In this document: positions 57,233 through 64,000 of the stretch, piece after piece
How the letters are laid out: the number at the start of each line of letters is the position of its first letter
Numbering within the stretch: the first letter of the stretch is position 1
Assembly: GCF_000186865.1 (NCBI RefSeq)
Contig: NW_008705575.1
Location: forward strand, 237,987-301,986
Direction of reading: 5' to 3'
DNA: 64,000 nucleotides
Source of the DNA: Aureococcus anophagefferens
Lineage: Eukaryota; Sar; Pelagophyceae; Pelagomonadales; Pelagomonadaceae
Position numbers and translations under genes: made by a program
Notes under the pieces: model-generated
Told to the model about the DNA's origin: nothing
The model's input: the letters and a program-made list of their open reading frames with translations, nothing else
The model's database searches: none

Positions 57233-60200
57233 ATGAGCTCGGCCATCCTGAACCCGTTGGACGGGCGGTCCCGCGAGGCCTACCGGCGGGAGACGCAGCT
57301 CACGGCGCAGCGCGCGCGCGCGAGCCTCGCGGCGCCGCGCGTCGCCGAGCTCGACGACGAGACCCTGGACATGAGCGACTTCAACGCCTGGACCGACGCG
57401 GGCCAGCGGCGCAAGGCCGTCGACGTCGGCGTCAAGGACAGGGACCGGGACCTGCGCCTCGCGCTCGGCGAGGCGGGCGTGCGCCACATGGAGTCCGTGC
57501 GCCACGTGTCCGGCGCGCTCCACGCCGTCGTCGTGTTGCTCGCGTCCCAGCTCCGCGCGACGAACGCGCGCGTCGCGGAGCTCGAGGCGTCGACGAGGGG
57601 CAACCACGAGGCCCTCGACAGCCGCGTCGCCAAGGTCGCGGAGAACCTCGACATCCTCGCGGCCAACGTCTCGGGCATGGACGTCGTCTCCGAGGAGGAG
57701 CAGGCGCGGCTCGACGCGGAAGAAAACGAGAAGATGGAGCGGGCCATCGCGCGCGCGCAGAAACAGCGCCTGGCGAACGAGGCCGACGCCGCCGCGGCCA
57801 AGGAGGCCGCCGAGGCCGCCATGGTCGCGTTGGGCCTGGTCGTGGCGACGTCCCACAGCCGGCCGACGTCCGCGACGAAGGACGGCCGCATTCTGGTGGA
57901 GGAGTCGCTGCTCATGGAGGAGGACCCCAAGGCCCACGCCCTGGTTTCCCTCCGGGACGCGGCGCGCAAGGTCGGCAAGGAGCGCGTCGCCAAGACCCGG
58001 GAGGACGACCGCGCGGCCGCGGAGGCCGCGGCCGCCGCCGCGGCCCGCGCCGAGCGCGACCGCGAGCAGAGGGCGCTCAACGACCGCATGGAGGCCCTCG
58101 CCGCCGCCGAGCGCCTCGCGGCGGCGCGCCAGGAGGCCCTCGACGCCGCGGAGCACGAGCTCGGCCGCAAGCTCGACGACGTGTCCAAGGAGGTCATCCT
58201 CCAGCGCGTCAAAAGAGAGCGAAATTCCCACCTTCAAAGGCTCATATCTCGGCCGTTTTCCACTCGTTTTGGCTAATTCTTGGACGAGCGATCATCTCTC
58301 GGAACGATCTCGAAGCGTGGATGCTTTTCCCGGAACGCGCGCGCGCGGAACACTCACGTTGAAGCGACGTTGAATCACCCTTTTGCTGCCCAGGTCATCC
58401 TCCAGCGCGTCAAGCTCGAGGAGGTCGCGCGCGAGCACGACCGCAAGCGCGACGAGGAGCGCGCGGCGGCGCTCGCCGCCGAGGCTTCCGCGCGCGCGAA
58501 GCGGCGCTGGCACTGGGCGCTCTGGAAGCTCAAGATGCGGCGCTTCATGACCAAGGGCTTCTCGCTCACGCGCGGCAAAGTGACGAAGCAGATGACGCTC
58601 GCGAACCGCCTCGCCGAAGTGGAAAAGAAGCTCGAGCAGGCCCAGTGGGAGACGATCAAATTGCGGTCCGCGACGGAGCAGCTCGGCGTCGTCAAGGAGG
58701 TGCAGAAGGACCTCGCCAAGGAGTCGCGGGAGCGCGAGGCCGCGGACGGCGCGCTCCGCGACCGCCTCGACCGCGACGCCGACGAGACGCGGAACAAGAT
58801 GGAGCAGCTGCGGAGCCGCGTCGGCGGCGTCGAGCTCGGCGTCAACACGCTCCAGGACGCGCCGACGCCGCGCACGGCCATCCGCGAGCGGAACAAGCGC
58901 GACCTCGCGGAGGCGCTCAAGGTCGTGCGGCCGCTCCTCCGCGACGCGCTCCGCGAGCTGCCCGGCGGCAGGACGCGCAAGAAGGCCGACGACGCCGCGG
59001 CCATCAACGACGCCATCGACGGCGCGGTCGCGGGCGTCGGCGACGCGGTCCGCGGCCTCGAGGCGTCGCGCGCGGCGCGCGACGCGTGCTACGTGCTCCA
59101 GCAGCCGCTCGCCTTCGACGACACGGAGGACGTCGAGGCCCACCTCGGGGGCGCGGGTCTGGCCCTCGAGGCCGTTCTGGCGTCGCCGGCCGCGCGGCCG
59201 CTCGAACGGACGCCGACGGACGACGGCACGACGTCCGTCGCGGCCCTCTGCCGCCGCGCGTCCGAGGCGCTGGGCGTCGCGTTAAGCCACACGGCGGACG
59301 CGTCCCGCGCGCGGCTCCGCGAGGCGCGGGCGAAGCGCGAGCTCGCGCGCGAGGTGAAGCGCGGCGACGGCTTCGCGGGCGTCATCGACGACGTGCACCG
59401 GCGCGCGTTGGATTTTGACGAGACGGCCATGTCGCTCAAGGTCCACCTGAGCAACGTGCCCCAGGACCTCCTCGAGGACGAGGCCTGGCTCCTGGGCGCG
59501 CGCGCGGCGCTCGGCGTCGACGAGAAAAGCCGGCGCGACGACGCGTCGACGACGACGCCCGAGGGCTTCGCGCGGGGCCACGCGGCGGCGGCCGTGGAGC
59601 AGCTCCGCGCCGAGCAGGGCAGGCTCGTCGACGACGTCCAGTACATGAAGGTCGTGCTCGGCGACCACCCGTCGAAAGCGGAAGTCGCGGACGCGATCAA
59701 GCCGCTGAGCGACGACGTGCACCGGCTGCGGTCCGAGGCGCTCGGGCGGCCCGAGGCCGAGAAACTCGTCGCCGACAAGGTCGACCGGCGCGACATCCGC
59801 AAGCTCGCCAAGGTCCTCGCGGGCACCGCGGACGCGTCCGAGCTCGAGGCGGGCGCGGGCCTCGTCGACGACCCCTTCGTCGCCGCGAAGCTCCAGCACC
59901 CGCCCTTCAAGTGCCTCTCCTGCGACAAGCCCGTGGCCCTCATCCCCTCCTGGGCCCGCGTCGCCGGCGACGTCCACGCGCGGTCCGGCGACGCGCTCTT
60001 CAAGCGCCGATCCGAGCCCGTCGACTCGAACAACCGGCCGCCGCCGCGGCCCAAGAGCGCCAAGGAGCCGCCGCCGGCCAAGGCCGAGGAGATCGTCGAG
60101 GCCGACCCGTCGAGCCGCGTGTCGAGCCGCGGCGGCACCTTCGTGCCCCAGGCGCGGCCCAAGTCCGCCGCGGGCCACTACGTCAAGCGCAAGCACGCGT

Positions 60201-60478
60201 CCCTCATGAAGGGCGGCCGCATGAACGCGGAGCTCGACGACTTCAAGTACACGGGCGAGTACAAGAAGACCTACGAGGCGAACCCCTTCAACACGCACAA
60301 GAGCCTCGCGCCGCGGCCGTCCGCCGCGCGGCGGACGAAGCGCTCCAAGTCGCCGCCCCAGCGCGGCCGGCCCGCGGAGACGTCCAAGTCCGCGACGTCG
60401 CTCCGGGGCACGCACCGCACGACGAAGTTCGCCGACGTCGTCCAGGAGGCCTCCGGCCGCAACCTCCGCTCCGCGTAA
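57233..60478 (+). CDS. Large coiled-coil protein with a DUF4795-like CxxC block
   Basis: Exons 57233-58192 and 58394-60478 give 1014 residues. Long stretches (~100-360 and ~400-480) are Glu/Ala/Arg heptad-type coiled coil. A Trp-rich basic segment (RRWHWALWKLKMRRFMTKGF) starts exon 2's second part. Near residue 825 is FKCLSCDKPV, a short CxxC block that also occurs in the DUF4795/QRICH2 group of sperm-flagellum proteins. The tail is basic, Pro/Ser-rich and disordered. A cytoskeletal or axoneme-related role is possible, but weakly supported. The introner is removed exactly, giving SKEVILQRVKLEEVAREH. Confidence 0.75.
58193..58393 (+). mobile_element. Introner element, family B with a 20-bp flanking repeat
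   Basis: GTCATCCTCCAGCGCGTCAA occurs identically at 58193-58212 and 58394-58413. The left end lacks the usual CAGGGCAGCAC and enters directly at AAGAGAGCGAAATTCCC; the right end is TTTTGCTGCCCAG. GT-AG, 201 nt, phase 0. Confidence 0.9.
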
Positions 60479-60653
60479 AGGAGGCCGGCGTTGACGCTTG
60501 GGCGGGGGGCAAACATGGCCCTGCAAAAATTGGGAGTGCAGCGCTGATCAAACGCGTTTTGGGAAGCCGGAGGCGGTCAACGCAGCCGCCCGCGTACGCG
60601 CCCGATCTCGCGCCGGCAGACTCGCGGAGGCGTGCACGGGCACGACCGCGGCC

Positions 60654-62217
60654 ATGGTCCAGATCCAGCTGCCCGACGGCGCGGTGCCCGGGCGCAGTGC
60701 ACCTTCGTCATGCCGTCGGGCACGGCCGTGACGGTGACGGTCCCCGACGGCGCCGGGCCGGGCACCGTGCTCGACGTCGCGGACCCCGGCGCGCAGACCC
60801 CGCGGCCGCGGGCTTGCAGACCCCCGCGGCCGCCGGCGTGCCAACCCCCGCGGCCGCCGCGGCCCCCGCCGCCTGGACCCAGCCCGGCGCGCGGGCCGTC
60901 ATGGTGGACGCCAAGGCCAAGTTCGTCGAGCTCGAGAAGGCGCTCGCGGCGGCGGACGACTGGACGCACGACGAGGAGGACCGCGTGCGCGACACCATCG
61001 AGGCGCTCGAGCAGGAGTTCGAGACATACCTCGCCGAGGCGCGGGGCCAGGTCGCCGAGCTCGCGGACATCTCCGCGACGACGGGCGAGGACGACAAGAT
61101 CGTCTACGACATCGCTAGGAAAAAGGCCGACAAGGACCCGGACGTCGACTGGAGCTTCATCGACCGCGTCGCGCCGACCATCGAGGGCAAGCAGGCCTGC
61201 CAGCCCACGGGCGACGTCGCCATGCTCTACCGCCAGGCGCGGTCCATCCACGGCGACTTCTCGCGGCTCGTCGAGGGCGTCGAGGCGTCGCTCGGCGAAA
61301 ATTGCAAGGCCAAGGCGCGCGTCGCGCCGCTCAAGCACCTCTACCGCATCGTCGAGAAGAAGACGTTCTCGACGCGCTACCCGGGCCGCGCGGACGGCGT
61401 CTGCGACATCGTCCGCGCGCTCTTCGAGTGCGAGACCAAGGCCGCGATGGCGTCGGTCTACGAGGCGCTCGCGACGCACGAGAGGCTCGTCGTCGTGCGC
61501 GGCAAGGACCGCTGGCGGAACCCGACGGAGGGGGGCTGGGCCGACTTCATGGTCAACTTCCGGCTCAAGGCCGACCGCAACCGCCACGTCGCCGAGGTGC
61601 AGATCGTCCACCGCAAGCTCATGATCGCGCGCGAGGGCCTCGACGGCCACGCGGCCTACGCGCAGGGCCGCGCGGCGACGGAGACGCTCGAGAAGCTCGA
61701 GGCCCTCGGCGTCGCGCTCCCGAAACCGACGAAGCACGAGCCCCACGCCTTCGCCGCGGCGCTCGCCGCGCAGCCGTCGGCCCAGCAGCTCGCGCCGCCC
61801 GCGGCGACGCCCGCGGTCGCCGCGCCCGAGAAGGCCGTCGCCGCGCCCGTCGCGCAGGCCATGTCCGCGCGCGTCGCGCCGGAGGCGCCGCCCGGCGCGG
61901 ACTCGCCCGGCGCGGACTTCCCGGGCCGCGTCGACCCCAAGACGCTCGACGGCGAGTGGTGCTGCTACTCGCCCCTCGTCTGCACGGGCAAGAAATACCA
62001 GCGCATCGCCATGTCCCAGGACAGCTACCGGCAGAAGGGCATCCTCCTCATGTTTTATGGCTGCGCGGGCTGCTACCCCTTCGACGCCACCTACGTCCGC
62101 GTCGCGGGCACGAACACGTTCGCGGACAGCAAGGACGGCACGCAGAAGGAGGACTGGACGAAAAACCACCAGACGTTCAACGGCAACCCCTGCTGCCTCG
62201 ACTGCAAGCTCGGCTAG
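60654..62217 (+). CDS. Protein with a RelA/SpoT-like domain; two apparent one-base frame breaks
   Basis: Bridging one missing base at ~60690 (GGG run) and one at ~60803 (CCCC run) gives a 521-residue frame. The N-terminus then has two 'P.G..V.G'-type segments (IQLPDGAVPG, VTVPDGAGPG) followed by Ala-Pro linkers with AAAGLQTPAAAGVPTP. The central domain (~residues 85-330) has KHLYRIVEKKTFS, CDIVRALFECE, RLVVVRGKDRWRNP, GGWADFMVNFRL and EVQIVHRKLMIAREGLDGH, the RelA/SpoT (p)ppGpp-synthetase-like layout. The tail has Cys-Cys blocks (GEWCCYSPL, NPCCLDC). Synthetase activity is not proven. Confidence 0.6.
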
Positions 62218-62235
62218 CCCCCCGCGGCGTACAAT

Positions 62236-63243
62236 CTAGCGCGCGGCGTCCGCGACGGCGCGGTCGATGGCCGCGCGGACCGCGGCCTCGTCGACGGCGT
62301 CGCCGCGGCGGAGCGCGAGCGTCGGCCCGTGGAGCGCGCCGTTGACCGCGGCGGCGGCCGCGCGCCGCGCCGGGCCCGCCGGGAGGAGGCCGTCCGCGTA
62401 GGCGAGGAGCCGCGCGCGCGCCGCGGCGACGTCCGCGGCCGCGTCGCGCGCGGCGGCGTCCGCGACGACCGCCGCACCGGCGTCGCGCGCGTGCGCGCGC
62501 GCGGCGCCGTAGCAGGCGACGCGCCGGCCCTCGTCGCCGCGCGCGGCCGCGAGCGCCGCGACCGCGGGCTGGCGCCGGTCGCGCGCGCGCTTGCCGCACG
62601 TGAGCGCGCGGTCGAGCGCGCCGCGGACGGCCGCGGCGCCGTCCGTCGCGCAATGTTCGGCGCAGGCCTTGACCTGCTTGAGCACGTGCGCGCGCCGCGA
62701 CGAGAAGGGGTCGAAGGCGCCGGGCCCGTCGTCGGCGCCCGCGGCGACGCGCGCGAGGCGCTCCGCGGCCGCGCGCGTCGTCGCGCGCGTCGCGAAGGCG
62801 CCGTCGAGGTCGCCCGCGTCCGCGCCCGCGGGGACGCCCGCGGCCGCGGCGGCCGCGATCTCGCCGCCCGCGCGGTCGAGCGCGCGCCGCACGTCGCCGC
62901 CGGGCCCGTGCCGCAGCACGAGCGCCGCGAGGCACGCCCGCGCGGCGGCGGCGGCGGCCTCGCCGTCGGCGCCGGCGACGACGACGTCGAGGCGCGCGCA
63001 CGTCGCGAGCGCCGCGGCCTCGGCGACGGCGCCGCCGCTTTCGGCGACGACGGCCTCGGCGACGGCGCGCGCGTTGCGCGGCCGGGGGAAGGCCATGTCG
63101 TCGCCGAGGACCGCCGACTTCCAGCGCCAGGCCCGGCCCGCCGCGCCGTAGCGCTCCGACGCCTTCGGCACGGCGAGGGACACGACGGCGAGCTCGAGCG
63201 CACCGGCGCCGGCGCAGAGGGCGACGACCAGCGCGCGCATCAT
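62236..63243 (-). CDS. Secreted Ala/Arg-rich helical protein
   Basis: 335 residues. The ATG at 63243 starts a signal peptide (MMRALVVALCAGAGALELAV). The mature protein is extremely Ala-rich (more than one residue in four) with regular Asp/Arg and a handful of cysteines (ATCARLDV, AEHCATD, ALTCGKR). It looks like a helical bundle. No family is recognised. Because any frame in such GC-rich DNA tends to be Ala/Arg-rich, the signal peptide and gene spacing (206 nt to the divergent ATG, 18 nt to the convergent stop) are the main support. Confidence 0.55.
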   Translation of the reverse strand: MMRALVVALCAGAGALELAVVSLAVPKASERYGAAGRAWRWKSAVLGDDMAFPRPRNARAVAEAVVAESGGAVAEAAALATCARLDVVVAGADGEAAAAAARACLAALVLRHGPGGDVRRALDRAGGEIAAAAAAGVPAGADAGDLDGAFATRATTRAAAERLARVAAGADDGPGAFDPFSSRRAHVLKQVKACAEHCATDGAAAVRGALDRALTCGKRARDRRQPAVAALAAARGDEGRRVACYGAARAHARDAGAAVVADAAARDAAADVAAARARLLAYADGLLPAGPARRAAAAAVNGALHGPTLALRRGDAVDEAAVRAAIDRAVADAAR

Positions 63244-63341
63244 CGTTCGAGCAGCGCCGCGTGTGCAGAGAGAGGACGGCTCGGAGCGGTCACCTAAAAA
63301 CCGAGCAGCTCGCGCAAGGCCGTCATGCGTCGTGATCATGC

Positions 63342-63374
63342 CGTGCGGCACCGATGCGGCACCGATGCGGCACC
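63342..63374. repeat. 11-bp tandem repeat x 3
   Basis: GATGCGGCACC-type units at 63342, 63353 and 63364, between divergent start codons at 63243 and 63450. Confidence 0.85.
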
Positions 63375-63449
63375 GCCTTCAAGGTGCCGTCGATGCCGGG
63401 GGCTGCCCAAAACCGACATGCGGGGCGCGACAGGCGCGACGCGGCGTCG

Positions 63450-64000
63450 ATGATGGTCGGGGCGCTGTACCGGTATGCGCGCTACGCGCTGTGCTTCCGG
63501 GGGAAGGTGACGCCGCTGGCGGCCGGGTGCGAGGCGCCCGACTGCGACGCGCCCGGCGAGTCCCTCGCCCCCGACAAACGGCCCGCGGCGCCGGCGCGGC
63601 CGCCGCCGGCCGTCGCCGTTTCCGGGTGCGGCGAGGCGGGGCTCGAGCGGCTCGCCGACGGCCTCGTCGTGCGGCCGCCCGTGCCCCACGGCGAGGCGGA
63701 CGCGGACGCGCGGCTCGTCGCCGCGGCCAAGGCCGGCGACGCCGCGGCGGCCGGCGCCGCGCTCGACGGCGGCGCGCGCGCGGACGCGCGGGGCATGTGG
63801 GGCTCGTCGGCGCTCGTCGTCGCCGCCCAGTACGGCCACGGAAACGTCGCGGCGCTGCTTTTAGAGCGCGGCGCGGACGCGACGGTCCGCAACGAGCGCG
63901 GGTCCGACGCGCTCCTCTACGCGTGCCTCGAGGGCCTCGACGGCCTCGCCGCGGCGCTCTTGGCCGCGGGGGCGGACCCGGACCCGGCGACCTGCGGCGC
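63450..64000 (+). CDS. Ankyrin-repeat protein, 3' end beyond the window
   Basis: The first 183 codons of an open frame that runs off the window. The start MMVGALYRYARYALCF is hydrophobic/aromatic; a Pro/Ala-rich linker follows to ~70. From ~90 ankyrin repeats appear: DARLVAAAKAGDAAAAGAAL, SSALVVAAQYGHGNVAALLL and DALLYACLEGLDGLAAALLA, each with the 'G...A..LL..GA' turn. Such proteins mediate protein-protein contacts; any further domain would be downstream. Confidence 0.7.
   Translation, partial: MMVGALYRYARYALCFRGKVTPLAAGCEAPDCDAPGESLAPDKRPAAPARPPPAVAVSGCGEAGLERLADGLVVRPPVPHGEADADARLVAAAKAGDAAAAGAALDGGARADARGMWGSSALVVAAQYGHGNVAALLLERGADATVRNERGSDALLYACLEGLDGLAAALLAAGADPDPATCG

Overview
The window is nuclear DNA from a very GC-rich, gene-dense eukaryote. 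The genes have organellar targeting peptides, spliceosomal introns and typical eukaryotic products (RPA1, ATG4, PPT1, a KCNH/CNG-type channel, a SPRING-like protein). Sixteen of the 19 introns I can place are copies of a short terminal-inverted-repeat DNA element inserted into coding sequence and spliced out. Such introner elements, with one splice site carried by the element and the other taken from the target duplication, are known in the pelagophyte Aureococcus anophagefferens and the prasinophyte Micromonas. Together with the GC content this points to a pelagophyte stramenopile, most likely Aureococcus or a close relative. I infer this and have not checked it against a database.

I can support 40 genes. 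From left to right the main ones are: cytochrome b5 reductase, a composition-outlier ORF, a ureidoglycolate-lyase-like protein, a membrane protein, RPA1, a glycerophosphocholine acyltransferase (1-8.6 kb); a Cys-rich protein, a secreted protein, PPT1, ATG4 and a cyclic-nucleotide-binding protein with four introners (8.7-16.2 kb); a 446-bp MITE; an FAD monooxygenase and a phosphopantothenoylcysteine synthetase fused to an alpha/beta hydrolase with three introners (16.7-21.1 kb); D-2-hydroxyglutarate dehydrogenase, a GlcG/HbpS-like protein, a SPRING-like protein, an unknown protein, an NSUN5-like RNA methyltransferase and pyruvate carboxylase (21.2-31.7 kb); an assembly gap of 77 N; a potassium-channel-like protein, a DUF4116 repeat protein, a Tudor-like/putative oxygenase protein, an Hsp70-like ATPase, a mitochondrial carrier and glutaryl-CoA dehydrogenase (31.9-47.3 kb); small membrane proteins, glycosyltransferase-like proteins, organellar GyrB, coiled-coil and RelA/SpoT-like proteins, and the start of an ankyrin protein (47.4-64 kb).

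The layout is strikingly regular. Of 39 adjacent gene pairs, 31 lie on opposite strands. The 16 divergent pairs have start codons only 75-342 nt apart, so promoters must be shared or overlapping. Seven of the 15 convergent pairs have stop codons 0-25 nt apart, so their 3' UTRs must overlap or be extremely short. There is no operon logic. Several genes are mitochondrial catabolic or anaplerotic enzymes (pyruvate carboxylase, GCDH, D2HGDH, a carrier), but nothing in the sequence shows that they are co-regulated.

The main biology here is the introner system. Two families with different terminal repeats (A: CTGTGTGG...CCACACAG; B: CAGGGCAG...CTGCCCAG) share an identical 20-nt core. Both insert in either orientation. 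They make 8-bp target duplications that start with GC (13 of 16) or GT (3 of 16), and they are predicted to splice exactly as GC-AG or GT-AG introns. Three genes carry apparent single-base frame breaks in GC-rich runs (four breaks in all), which look more like sequence errors than decay. I saw no rRNA, tRNA, CRISPR array or viral gene.
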